Of a stretch of 64,000 nt of DNA, positions 50,881 through 59,198 are shown piece after piece. The notes below the pieces were generated by a model. That model was not told where the DNA came from. It ran no database searches and saw nothing but the letters and a program-made list of their open reading frames with translations. Source of the stretch: Tsuneonella amylolytica. GTDB lineage: Bacteria > Pseudomonadota > Alphaproteobacteria > Sphingomonadales > Sphingomonadaceae. Position 1 is the first letter of the stretch; each line of letters begins with the position of its first letter. The position numbers and the translations under genes are program-made. Location: the NCBI RefSeq assembly GCF_003626915.1, contig NZ_CP032570.1, positions 124,001 through 188,000 on the forward strand. The letters run 5' to 3'.

Positions 50881-52095
50881 ATGACCGAACCGACTACACC
50901 CGGCGCACTCGATGGAACCCGCGTTCTGGACCTTTCACGCGTGCTTGCGGGGCCGTGGAGCACGCAGGTGCTCGGCGATCTCGGGGCCGAGGTTGTCAAG
51001 GTCGAGCAACCCGGCGCCGGCGACGACACGCGGGCCTGGGGTCCTCCGTTCCTGCCGGGTTCGCAGGACTCCGCTTATTTCTCCTGCGCAAATCGCAACA
51101 AGCGGTCGATCGCAATCGATATCGCTTCGGCGGAGGGGCAAGCGCTGGTCCGCCGCCTCGCGGCCGTCAGCGATGTCGTGGTCGAGAATTTTCGCGTTGG
51201 CGGGCTCATGAAATACGGGCTCGACTACGAGAGCCTGCGCGCGGTCAAACCCGATCTCGTCTGGTGTTCGGTCACCGGCTTTGGCCAGACCGGACCGGAG
51301 AAGGACCGAGGCGGATACGATTTCCTCATCCAGGGGATGAGCGGTCTGATGAGCGTGACTGGGGATGCGGATGGCCCGCCGACCAAGGTGGGCATTCCGA
51401 TCAGCGACCTCACCACCGGGCTCTACGCCGCGATCTCGATACTTGCCGCCCTGCGCCACCGGGATCGCACCGGCGAGGGTCAGCGCATCGATCTGGCGCT
51501 GCTCGATGCACAGCTGGCGGTGATGAGCAATCAGGCGGCCAATTGGCTTAATGGCGGGCCGGAGCCGCGAAGGCTCGGCAACCAGCATCCGAATATCGTG
51601 CCCTATCAGGTCTTCGCGTGTGCCGATGGCGACATCCTGATCGCGACCGCGAACGACCGCCAGTATGCCAAGATGTGCCGGGTGCTGGCGATGGACGAAC
51701 TCGCCGTCGACCCGCGCTTCGCCGAGATGAGCGGACGCGGGACGAACCGCGATGCGCTGCTCGCCCTGATCGAGCCCGCCATCGCCCGATGGCAATCGGA
51801 CGAACTCGTCGCGGCGCTGAACGATGCCGGCGTGCCCAGCGGACGTATCAACACCGTCCCCGAAGCGCTGGCGCACCCCCAAGTCGCGGCGCGAGGACAG
51901 GTCGGCACGCTGACACGGCAGGACGGCAGCGCGGTTCGTTTCGTCGGGTTTCCCGCCAAACTTTCCGCCAGCCCCGCAACCTACCGCAACGCACCGCCGC
52001 GGGCGGGTGAGGACGGAACAGCGGTACTGGAGGAAGTTCTCGGCCTCCAAGCGGACGAGATTGCCCGGCTGCGCGATGCGGGGACCGTCGGTTAG
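50881..52095 (+). CDS. CaiB/BaiF family CoA transferase
   Basis: 404-residue family III CoA transferase, which moves CoA between carboxylic acids through a catalytic aspartate. N-terminus GTRVLDLSRVLAGPWSTQVL, the FSCANRNKRSIAIDI block, and the RGGYDFLIQGMSGLMSVTG region, in which RGGYD carries the conserved Asp, are typical. Substrates cannot be set. Nothing in the neighbourhood points to a defined pathway. The stop overlaps a small minus-strand frame at 52092. Confidence 0.92.
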   Translation: MTEPTTPGALDGTRVLDLSRVLAGPWSTQVLGDLGAEVVKVEQPGAGDDTRAWGPPFLPGSQDSAYFSCANRNKRSIAIDIASAEGQALVRRLAAVSDVVVENFRVGGLMKYGLDYESLRAVKPDLVWCSVTGFGQTGPEKDRGGYDFLIQGMSGLMSVTGDADGPPTKVGIPISDLTTGLYAAISILAALRHRDRTGEGQRIDLALLDAQLAVMSNQAANWLNGGPEPRRLGNQHPNIVPYQVFACADGDILIATANDRQYAKMCRVLAMDELAVDPRFAEMSGRGTNRDALLALIEPAIARWQSDELVAALNDAGVPSGRINTVPEALAHPQVAARGQVGTLTRQDGSAVRFVGFPAKLSASPATYRNAPPRAGEDGTAVLEEVLGLQADEIARLRDAGTVG

Positions 52096-52265
52096 GCGTT
52101 GAGATCCTGGTCGGGAATGAAGATCGCACGATCTTGCGCGATGGCGTGTTCGCGGTCGAGCCGGCGACGCTGAATGCTCGGCGCGCGGTCGGACCAAGTG
52201 TAGAGCGGTTGGCCGGTAAAGAACTGTTCGCCCATCTGCGGCCGGTCTTCGATTTCGAATTCCAC
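52092..52265 (-). CDS. Small hypothetical protein
   Basis: 57-residue frame starting at GTG 52265, with GGAGAG 10 bases upstream. The product is acidic at the start (EFEIEDRPQMGEQFF) and mixed later. No domain, signal or membrane segment. It overlaps the CoA transferase stop by 4 bases and lies alone between two genes on the minus strand; it could be chance, though the ribosome-site-like stretch argues for a real gene. Confidence 0.42.
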   Translation of the reverse strand: MEFEIEDRPQMGEQFFTGQPLYTWSDRAPSIQRRRLDREHAIAQDRAIFIPDQDLNA

Positions 52266-52361
52266 GATCGGCTCTCCTCTCCCCCGCAAAACGAGTGCGA
52301 AGCGAGACCGGTTCCGTAAATTTGCGACGAATTGCGGGCGGTTGCGACGAACCGCCGTTGT

Positions 52362-53777
52362 CTAGATGTGCAACGCGCGGCCGTATGCCGCCAGCACGCT
52401 TTCGTGCATGGATTCCGAGATCGTCGGGTGCGGGAAGATCGTTTTCATCAGTTCCGCCTCGGTCGTTTCCAGCGTCTTGCCGATGACATAACCCTGGATC
52501 ATCTCGGTGACCTCGGCCCCGACCATATGCGCGCCAAGCAGTTCGCCGGTCTTTGCATCGAATACAGTCTTCACGAAGCCTTCTGCCTCCCCCAGCGCAA
52601 TGGCCTTGCCGTTGCCGATGAAGGGGAAGGTACCGGCCTTTACCTCGTAGCCCGCTTCCTTCGCCTTCGCTTCGGTCAGTCCCACGCTGGCGATCTGCGG
52701 GTGGCAATAGGTGCAGCCCGGGATGTTAGAACGGTCGAGCGGGTGCGGGTGGACGTCCTTGTTGCCCAGTTCCTGCGCGATGGCTTCGGCGGCGGTCACG
52801 CCTTCATGGCTCGCCTTGTGCGCCAGCCAGGGACCGGGGGTGCAGTCGCCGATGGCCCACAGCCCCTTCGACTTCGTACGGCCGTACGGGTCGATCTGGA
52901 TGAAGCCACGGTCGAGCTCGACGAGCTTCTCCAGCCCCACGTTCTCGGTGTTGGGCACGATGCCGATGGCGACGATGCAGTGGCTGAAGTCCTGCTCGGC
53001 GACCTTGCCGTCCTTCGCCTTGATCTTCGCCTTCAATCCGCTCGCGGTGACCTTCAGGTCCTCCACCCCGGCGCCGGTCATGATCGTCATGCCCTGCTTG
53101 GTGAGGCTCTTCTCGAGAAAGGCGGACACGTCCGCATCCTCCACCGGCACGATCCGGTCGAGCATCTCGACCACCGTCACCTCGCAGCCCATGTCGTTGT
53201 AGAAGCTCGCGAACTCGATCCCGATCGCGCCGCTGCCGATCACCAGCAGCTTGGTCGGCATTTCGGCCGGGGTCATCGCATGGCGATAGGTCCACACCCG
53301 CTTGCCGTCGGCTTTCGCGAACGGCAGATCGCGCGCGCGGGCGCCGGTGGCGACGATGACGTGCTTGGCGGACAGCTTCTCCTCGCCCTTCGCGCCCTTC
53401 ACGGTCAGGCTGGTCGGGCCGGTCAGCGTCCCCTCCCCCATGTGCACCGCGATCTTGTTCTTCTTCATCAGGTGCGTGACGCCCTGGTTGAGCTGTTTCG
53501 CCACCCCGCGGCTGCGCTTCACCACCGCGTCGAGGTCGGCCTCGATCGTGCCGCCGATTTTCAGGCCGTAATCCTTCGCATGCTGGGCGTAGTGCATGAT
53601 CTCGGCGCTCCGCAGCAGCGCCTTGGTCGGGATGCACCCCCAATTGAGGCAGATCCCGCCGAGCAGCTCGCGTTCCACGATCGCGGTCTTGAGGCCCAGC
53701 TGCGCGCAGCGAATCGCCGCGACGTAGCCGCCTGGGCCGCTACCGAGCACGATGACGTCGTATTGGGTGTCAGCCAT
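52362..53777 (-). CDS. lpdA: Dihydrolipoyl dehydrogenase (E3)
   Basis: 471-residue FAD-dependent E3 that re-oxidises the lipoyl arm of pyruvate and 2-oxoglutarate dehydrogenase complexes. FAD fold YDVIVLGSGPGGYVAAIRCA near the N-terminus, redox disulfide GGICLNWGCIPTK, second NAD fold LLVIGSGAIGIEFASFY, and the C-terminal His-Glu pair in HPTISESMHE. ATG 53777 gives the normal length; the frame continues upstream without support. It shares direction with the E2 gene at 54916 and probably belonged to one E2-E3 operon. Confidence 0.95.
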   Translation of the reverse strand: MADTQYDVIVLGSGPGGYVAAIRCAQLGLKTAIVERELLGGICLNWGCIPTKALLRSAEIMHYAQHAKDYGLKIGGTIEADLDAVVKRSRGVAKQLNQGVTHLMKKNKIAVHMGEGTLTGPTSLTVKGAKGEEKLSAKHVIVATGARARDLPFAKADGKRVWTYRHAMTPAEMPTKLLVIGSGAIGIEFASFYNDMGCEVTVVEMLDRIVPVEDADVSAFLEKSLTKQGMTIMTGAGVEDLKVTASGLKAKIKAKDGKVAEQDFSHCIVAIGIVPNTENVGLEKLVELDRGFIQIDPYGRTKSKGLWAIGDCTPGPWLAHKASHEGVTAAEAIAQELGNKDVHPHPLDRSNIPGCTYCHPQIASVGLTEAKAKEAGYEVKAGTFPFIGNGKAIALGEAEGFVKTVFDAKTGELLGAHMVGAEVTEMIQGYVIGKTLETTEAELMKTIFPHPTISESMHESVLAAYGRALHI

Positions 53778-54008
53778 GGGAAACCTGTCTTTGCGTGAAA
53801 CCCGTGTCACAGCGAACGGGGGTGTTTTTCGATTGCGGGTTCGGGCCGTCCTGCCCTCGGCAGAAAGGGTCGAAACGGGTGTCCCGGTTGTCACCTTCCG
53901 TTTCGACTGCCCTCGCGTCCCGATGCCTCGCGACGAGAAAGTCAGGCAGGACGAAGTGGTTGGTCATGCCCGGCATTATGGCATCGCATGACGGGTGTAG
54001 GAAAACGC

Positions 54009-54401
54009 TCATTCGTCGTTCGCCGAAAGCGCTGCCTCACTGACCACGCGGGGCCGGTCGTCGTCGCCGAGCAGCACGAACTTGAACGTACCGCTGCATA
54101 CTTTCGTGGTCGCCTCGCCATTACGCTCGCGCGCGATGCCCTCGGCAGCGACGGTGAGCGAGGTGGTGCCGGTTGCGGCGACCTCGCAGAAGACGCTGAG
54201 CTCGTCCCCCACCGCCATCGCGCCGGGAAACGCGAAGTCGCTCGCCGAAACGACCACCGCCTTGCCCTTGCCGACGCGCGACGCCAGCGCCCCCGCGCCG
54301 AGCGCCATCTGGCTCATCAGCCACCCACCGAACACCCCGCCGTAGGGGTTGGTGTCGGATGGCATCGCGGTGACGCGGATGAAGGGGTCGCGCTCGATCA
54401 A
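54009..54401 (-). CDS. YciA-type acyl-CoA thioesterase
   Basis: 130-residue hot-dog thioesterase. N-terminus DPFIRVTAMPSDTNPYGGVF holds the catalytic-type Asp, and GGWLMSQMALGAGALASR and SASDFAFPGAMAVGDEL follow as in acyl-CoA thioesterase II/YciA. The start is odd: the first usable codon is TTG at 54401, just inside the DUF559 cassette repeat, which also supplies a GGAGAGGGG stretch as ribosome site; the TTG overlaps the DUF559 stop (TTGA). An internal ATG at codon 13 is the other option. The original start may have been replaced by the cassette. Confidence 0.85.
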   Translation of the reverse strand: MIERDPFIRVTAMPSDTNPYGGVFGGWLMSQMALGAGALASRVGKGKAVVVSASDFAFPGAMAVGDELSVFCEVAATGTTSLTVAAEGIARERNGEATTKVCSGTFKFVLLGDDDRPRVVSEAALSANDE

Positions 54402-54760
54402 AGCCCCTCTCCCCTCGCGGGAGAGGGGTTGGGGAGAGGGGGCTCGAGCGCAGCGAGAATGGCCGTACCCACGCCTTCGGTGTTCGTCAGGATATCGGTG
54501 TTCCAGAAACGCAGCACTCGAAAACCCTGATTCTCCAACCATGCCGCGCGCTCAATGTCTGCAGCATTCTCGGCATGTTGTGATCCATCCGCCTCGACGA
54601 TCAGACGTGCACCGAAGCATACGAAATCGACTATGAAGTCACCGATCTGTTCTTGCCGCCTGAACTTGTGGCCGCCGAGCCGTTTGCCGCGCAGGATCGA
54701 CCACAGGCGGGCTTCCGCCTCAGTCGGTTCATGCCGCATGCGCTTTGCGAGCGGCAGCAA
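54398..54760 (-). CDS. DUF559 domain-containing (Vsr-like) endonuclease
   Basis: About 120 residues of the DUF559 family, related to very-short-patch-repair endonucleases. Core blocks: RHEPTEAEARLWSILRGKRL, FRRQEQIGDFIVDFVCFGAR, IVEADGSQHAENAADIERAA, and FRVLRFWNTDILTNTEGV. The first start in the family frame is TTG 54760; ATG 54739 is a shorter choice and would lose the leading LPLAKR. The gene is bounded by GC-rich hairpin repeats at 54404-54442 and 54771-54832 and lies between E2 and the thioesterase. Such genes are often scattered and repeat-bounded in this lineage. The DNA target, if any, is unknown. Confidence 0.8.
   Translation of the reverse strand: MLPLAKRMRHEPTEAEARLWSILRGKRLGGHKFRRQEQIGDFIVDFVCFGARLIVEADGSQHAENAADIERAAWLENQGFRVLRFWNTDILTNTEGVGTAILAALEPPLPNPSPARGEGL
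54404..54442. repeat. GC-rich hairpin repeat at the left end of the DUF559 cassette
   Basis: CCCCTCTCCC (54404-54413) pairs perfectly with GGGAGAGGGG (54419-54428) around CTCGC, followed by TTGGGGAGAGGGGG. The last part is mirrored by the start of the copy at 54771-54832, giving inverted ends around the DUF559 gene. Confidence 0.7.
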
Positions 54761-54770
54761 GTTGCGCTGG

Positions 54771-54832
54771 CCCCCTCTCCTTCCCACCCGCTGTCGCGGG
54801 CGGGCCCCTTCCTCTCCCGCGGGGGGAGAGGA
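54771..54832. repeat. GC-rich hairpin repeat at the right end of the DUF559 cassette
   Basis: Starts CCCCCTCTCC, matching the inverted end of the left copy, then an ACCCGC/GCGGGC hairpin, then a second hairpin CCTCTCCC (54811-54818) with GGGAGAGG (54824-54831). Larger than the left copy. The 84 bases from 54833 to 54915 before the E2 stop hold nothing recognisable. Confidence 0.65.
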
Positions 54833-54915
54833 GTTTTGTGCATACTCACTCCTCCCCGCTTGCCGGAGAGGATACGAAGACTTGCGAGCTGGCTCGCTAG
54901 TCGCAGTTGGAGAGG

Positions 54916-56304
54916 TCAAGCCACCAGCCCTAGCGGTGCCTCCACCAGCGCTTTGAACGCCTGCATCAGCTGTGCCCCGGTCGCGCCGTCGATGGCGCGG
55001 TGGTCGAAGCTGCCGGTGGCGGTCATCACGGTGGCGATCTGGAGCGCGTCGTCGATGACGTAGGGGCGCTTCTCGCCCGCGCCGACCGCCATGATCATCG
55101 CCTGCGGCGGGTTGATCACCGCCTCGAACTGCTTGATCCCGTACATGCCGAGGTTGGAGAGGCTGGCGGTGCCGCCCTGGTATTCGGCCGGCTGCAGCTT
55201 GCCCTCGCGAGCCTTGTCGACGAGCACCTTGAATTCGCTCGCGATGGCGCTGACAGACTTCGACCCAGCATCGACCACCACCGGTGTGATCAGACCGCTC
55301 GGCGCGGCAACCGCGACCGAGATGTCCGCGCGGCTGTAGCGGCGCAGCGTGTCGCCGGCGAACGCGACGTTGCAATCGGGGACCTGCAGCAGCGCCTTGG
55401 CCAGCGCCTTGATCAGCAGGTCGTTGACGCTGAGCTTGATCCCCTGCGCCTCGAGCGAGGCGTTGAGTTCCCCGCGCAGCTTCAGCAGCGGATCGAGCCG
55501 CACGTCGATCGCGAGGTAGTAGTGCGGGACGGTCTGTTTCGATTCGGTGAGACGCCGCGCGATGACCTTGCGGACGTTCGACAGCTTCTCGTCTTCGTGC
55601 GGGATGCCGAAATCGGGGAGCGCCGCGGGGGCCGCCGGTGCGGATGCGGGTGCCGGAGTTGCGGCCGGGGCACTGGACGCCGGCGCCGCTGCGGCGGGAG
55701 CCTCGCCCGGCTGCGCGCTTTCGACGTCGGCCTTCACGATGCGGCCATTGGGACCGGAGCCCTTCATGCCGGACAGGTCGATGCCCTTCTGCTCGGCGAT
55801 CCGCTTGGCGAGTGGGGAGGCGATGATGCGGTCGCCCTTCGTCACCCCAGCGGAAGCTGGGGTCGCTTTCGACTGCGCGGAATTATCTTTGCCAGCGATC
55901 CCAGCGTTCGCTGGGATGACGGGGTCGGAAGGCTCGGTGCGTTTGCGCTCGCCCTCGACTTCTTCCTTGCGCTCCTGCGTCGCGGCCTGTTCGTTCTTCG
56001 ATTCGGGGGCAGAAGCAGGCGCGGCATCGGCCACCTCACCCGCATCGTCGCCCACGGAATCATCTTCTCCGGCCAGCATCGCGATGACGGTGCCGACCTT
56101 CACGCCCTCGGTCCCTTCGGCCACCTCGATCTTCGCGATCGTGCCTTCGTCGACCGCTTCGAACTCCATCGTCGCCTTGTCGGTCTCGATCTCTGCCATC
56201 ACGTCGCCGGCGGCGACCGTGTCGCCTTCCTTCACCAGCCAGCGGGCGAGCGTGCCCTCCTCCATCGTGGGGGAAAGGGCGGGCATCTTGATCGGCGTGG
56301 CCAT
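54916..56304 (-). CDS. pdhC: Pyruvate dehydrogenase E2, dihydrolipoyl acetyltransferase
   Basis: 462-residue E2. One lipoyl domain (about residues 1-80, lipoyl Lys in [12 protein letters not shown]), a long Ala/Glu/Pro-rich linker, a peripheral-subunit-binding domain ([20 protein letters not shown]), a second Ala/Pro linker, and the catalytic 2-oxoacid acyltransferase domain ending with the [11 protein letters not shown] His motif. Start ATG 56304 is preceded by AGG. Odd: residues about 128-155 in the first linker ([12 protein letters not shown]... PASAGVTKG) come from an in-frame palindromic repeat like the one in glyS. E1 genes lie outside this window. Confidence 0.94.
   Translation of the reverse strand: MATPIKMPALSPTMEEGTLARWLVKEGDTVAAGDVMAEIETDKATMEFEAVDEGTIAKIEVAEGTEGVKVGTVIAMLAGEDDSVGDDAGEVADAAPASAPESKNEQAATQERKEEVEGERKRTEPSDPVIPANAGIAGKDNSAQSKATPASAGVTKGDRIIASPLAKRIAEQKGIDLSGMKGSGPNGRIVKADVESAQPGEAPAAAAPASSAPAATPAPASAPAAPAALPDFGIPHEDEKLSNVRKVIARRLTESKQTVPHYYLAIDVRLDPLLKLRGELNASLEAQGIKLSVNDLLIKALAKALLQVPDCNVAFAGDTLRRYSRADISVAVAAPSGLITPVVVDAGSKSVSAIASEFKVLVDKAREGKLQPAEYQGGTASLSNLGMYGIKQFEAVINPPQAMIMAVGAGEKRPYVIDDALQIATVMTATGSFDHRAIDGATGAQLMQAFKALVEAPLGLVA
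55839..55922. repeat. In-frame palindromic repeat inside pdhC
   Basis: 84 bases (28 codons). The left arm 55839-55862 resembles the reverse complement of 55899-55922, and each arm folds on itself (CCCAGC...GCTGGG). On the gene strand it reads VIPANAG ... PASAGVTK, the same phase and nearly the same peptide as the repeat in glyS at 29865-29945. Confidence 0.85.
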
Positions 56305-56429
56305 GGGCATCCTGCACTGGGGAGTGATGCGACACGCTTTGGCAAAGCCGGTGCGGAACGGCAAGCGGCTTGCCCTGAATACGATTTCCGCCGATACCGC
56401 GCGCCGCCGGTGGGAGGGAAACGGACCCG

Positions 56430-56882
56430 ATGCGCGTCTATCTCGTAATCATGGACGAAACGGAGGAAGCGACGCGCGCGCTGCGTTTCGCCAGTCGCCG
56501 CGCGCTGAAAACCGGCGGCGCGGTGCACATCCTGGCGCTCGTGCCGCGGCAGAACTTCAACGCGTTCGGTGCCGTTCAGGCGACCATCGAGGAAGAGGCC
56601 AAGGACCGGGCCGAAATGGTCGCCAGCAGCGCCGCCGGATCGATCTTCGCCGAAAGCGGCAAGATGCCGGTGATCTCGGTCCGCTCGGGCGGCGCGCAGG
56701 AGGTCATCGGAGACTACCTTGCCGAACGCCCCGAGGTTGCGGCGCTGGTGCTGGGCGCGGCGAAGGACGGCGGACCGGGTCCGCTCGTCGCACACTTTTC
56801 CGCCCAGGCCGGCGGGCTGCCCTGCCCGCTGTTCGTGATCCCGGGCAGCCTGTCCGACGACGAGATCGACCGTTTGAGCTAG
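56430..56882 (+). CDS. Universal stress protein family protein
   Basis: 150-residue single UspA-like domain. [20 protein letters not shown] at the N-terminus is the usual first strand and helix, and [19 protein letters not shown] stands where the GxxG phosphate-binding loop is expected, although the sequence is not canonical there, so ATP binding is doubtful. Start ATG 56430. Convergent with rnr, whose stop is 1 base away. Confidence 0.82.
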   Translation: MRVYLVIMDETEEATRALRFASRRALKTGGAVHILALVPRQNFNAFGAVQATIEEEAKDRAEMVASSAAGSIFAESGKMPVISVRSGGAQEVIGDYLAERPEVAALVLGAAKDGGPGPLVAHFSAQAGGLPCPLFVIPGSLSDDEIDRLS

Positions 56883-56883
56883 G

Positions 56884-59172
56884 CTACTTCTTGCGGCCCT
56901 GGTGACGGATGTTGCCCGGCCGGCCGCGCTTTCCCTGCATGTGCTTCTGCCGGTCCTGGAACTTGGGCCCGGGTGGGGTGCGGTTGCCCCGCGGTTCGAT
57001 CTTGCCCTGCTGGTCGGGGAGTTCGAACTTGAGCGCGCCGGTCAGCGGGTTCGCCTCGGCCAGGCGCAGGTCGAGCTTGTCGCCCGGCGCGTAGGTCGTG
57101 CCGCTGTCCTTGCCGACGAGGCGCTGGCCGGCCTCGTCGTAAGTGAAGTATTCGCTGCCCAGCGTGCTCACGGGAATGAGCCCGTCGCCGCCTAGGCCGA
57201 CGATGGTCGCGAAGAAGCCGAAGCCCTGCACGCCGGTGATACGGGTCGGGAAGACCTCGCCCACGCGGCCCGCGAGCCAAGCGGCGACATAGCGGTCGAT
57301 GGTGTCCCGCTCGGCTTCCATCGCGCGGCGTTCGGCCTTGCTGATCGCGTCGGACACTTTCGACAAGTCGGCGCGGTCGCGCTCGGCGAGGCCGCTCGTC
57401 TCCGGAATGCCGGCCGGCGGCTTGGGCTGCTCGAGTTTGTAGGCATCGACCAGGGCGCGGTGAACCAGCAGGTCGGCATAGCGGCGGATCGGCGAGGTGA
57501 AGTGCGCGTAAGAGCCGAGCGCGAGGCCGAAGTGGCCCGCGTTCGCCGGGCCGTAATACGCCTGCGTCTGGCTGCGAAGCACCGCCTCCATCACCTGCGC
57601 CTTCTCGCTTTCGTCGCCGATGTCCTTGAGCATGCGGTTGAACAGGCCCGGCGTAATGACCTGGCCGAGCGCGAGGGTATGGCCGAAGGTCTTCATATAG
57701 TCGCGCAAGGTCACGAGCTTCTCGCGGCCCGGCGTCTCGTGGACGCGGTAGACGACCGGGGCGGTCTTCGCCTCCAGCGCCTTGGCCGCCGCGACGTTGG
57801 CCGCGATCATGAAGTCCTCGACCACGCGGTGCGCGTCGAGCCGTTCGCGAACGGCGATCTCGGCGATCCTGCCCTGATCGTCGAGCCGGACCTGCCGTTC
57901 GGGCAAGTCGAGGTCGAGGGGGTCGCGCTCGGCACGCGCCTTCGCCAGCAGAGCCCACGCGCCCCACAGGTGCTGCAGGAACTCGCGCGGCTGGCCCTCG
58001 TCGATTTCCTTCTGCGCGTCCTCGTAGGCGATGTTGTGCGCGATGCGGACGAGGGCGCGGGTGAAGCGCCATTTCGTGACCTTGCCGTCCGGCGAAATGC
58101 GCAAATGGCACGCCATCGCCGCGCGGTCCTGGTCCTGCTTCAGCGAGCAGACGTCGGCGCTCAGCACTTCGGGCAGCATGGGCACGACGCGGTCGGGGAA
58201 GTAGACCGAGTTGCCGCGCCTCCTCGCCTCGCGGTCGAGCTGACCGCCGGGCCTGACATAATAGCTGACGTCGGCAATCGCGACGAGGGCATTGTAGCCG
58301 CCCTCCCCGTCCGGCTCGGCCCAAATGGCATCGTCGTGATCGCGCGCGTCGGCGGGATCGATCGCGACGATGGGCAGATGCGTCAGGTCCTCGCGGTGCT
58401 CCCTCGACAGCGGCAGCTTCGCCGCGCGCTCCGCCTCGGCGATGGTCTCGTCGGAGAAGACGTGCGGGATGCCATGTTTGGCGATGGCGATGAGGCTGAA
58501 CGACTTCGGTGCCAGCGGATCGCCGTAGATTTCGACGACCTTGACCCCCGATCGCGGCGACTTGCCGGCCGGTTCGGCGAGCACCAGCTGCCCCTCCTCG
58601 GCACCGCCCAGGTCGGAGATGGGGCTCGATGAGCGGACGCGCTTGTCGACCGGCGCGAGCCAGCCCTTGCCGGTGCGGTCGATCTCGACGACGCCTATCA
58701 GGCCGTCCTCCCGCGCAGGGAGCTTCTTCATCGGATGCGCGGTCCACCCGCGCCCCGTTTCCTCGGTCCGGGCGAGAACGCGGTCGCCGATCTTCAGCGC
58801 CGGGATCTTGGTGTTCCCCTTCCCCTTGCGCCCTTCGATCACGCGGATGCGCGGGGGCGGTGCGCCGTCGTCGGGCGACCAGGCGTCGGGAATGGCGTAG
58901 GGTTCGCCGTCGTAGATCTCGGCGACGCGCAGCACGGTGACCTTCGGCACCCCGCCCATGCGGTGGTAGGCGGTCTTCTTGCCGTCGATCAGGCCTTCTT
59001 CGGCCATGTCCTTCAGCAGCGCCTTCAGCGCGATCTTCTCCTGCCCCTTCAGACCGAACGCCTTGGCGATCTCGCGCTTGCCGGCGATCTGGTCGGTGGT
59101 CTGGAGAAATTCGAGGACTTGCGCCTTCGTCGGCATTCCGGGCTTGTGGCCCGCATTTCTGTTCTGTTTCAT
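56884..59172 (-). CDS. rnr: Ribonuclease R
   Basis: 762-residue RNase R, a processive 3'-5' exoribonuclease of the RNB family that can digest structured RNA. N-terminal winged helix (about 15-75), cold-shock domains, then the RNB catalytic block VAIDPADARDHDDAIW with the conserved aspartates near residue 275. The C-terminal S1 domain is followed by a basic Gly/Arg/Lys-rich tail (RNTPPGPKFQDRQKHMQGKR). ATG 59172 gives the family length. Separated by 26 bases from the peptidase gene upstream. Confidence 0.95.
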   Translation of the reverse strand: MKQNRNAGHKPGMPTKAQVLEFLQTTDQIAGKREIAKAFGLKGQEKIALKALLKDMAEEGLIDGKKTAYHRMGGVPKVTVLRVAEIYDGEPYAIPDAWSPDDGAPPPRIRVIEGRKGKGNTKIPALKIGDRVLARTEETGRGWTAHPMKKLPAREDGLIGVVEIDRTGKGWLAPVDKRVRSSSPISDLGGAEEGQLVLAEPAGKSPRSGVKVVEIYGDPLAPKSFSLIAIAKHGIPHVFSDETIAEAERAAKLPLSREHREDLTHLPIVAIDPADARDHDDAIWAEPDGEGGYNALVAIADVSYYVRPGGQLDREARRRGNSVYFPDRVVPMLPEVLSADVCSLKQDQDRAAMACHLRISPDGKVTKWRFTRALVRIAHNIAYEDAQKEIDEGQPREFLQHLWGAWALLAKARAERDPLDLDLPERQVRLDDQGRIAEIAVRERLDAHRVVEDFMIAANVAAAKALEAKTAPVVYRVHETPGREKLVTLRDYMKTFGHTLALGQVITPGLFNRMLKDIGDESEKAQVMEAVLRSQTQAYYGPANAGHFGLALGSYAHFTSPIRRYADLLVHRALVDAYKLEQPKPPAGIPETSGLAERDRADLSKVSDAISKAERRAMEAERDTIDRYVAAWLAGRVGEVFPTRITGVQGFGFFATIVGLGGDGLIPVSTLGSEYFTYDEAGQRLVGKDSGTTYAPGDKLDLRLAEANPLTGALKFELPDQQGKIEPRGNRTPPGPKFQDRQKHMQGKRGRPGNIRHQGRKK

Positions 59173-59198
59173 TGACCGCCGATATGGGGGCGGAGGCG

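Noticed and set aside
53770-54012. 80-residue minus-strand frame in the gap between lpdA and the thioesterase
   Set aside because: No ribosome site or recognisable features, and its end overlaps the start of lpdA; 53778-54008 is treated as intergenic.
54009-54542. Longer thioesterase start at 54542
   Set aside because: The extra N-terminus would be read from the DUF559 gene and its hairpin repeat in another frame; it has no thioesterase features.
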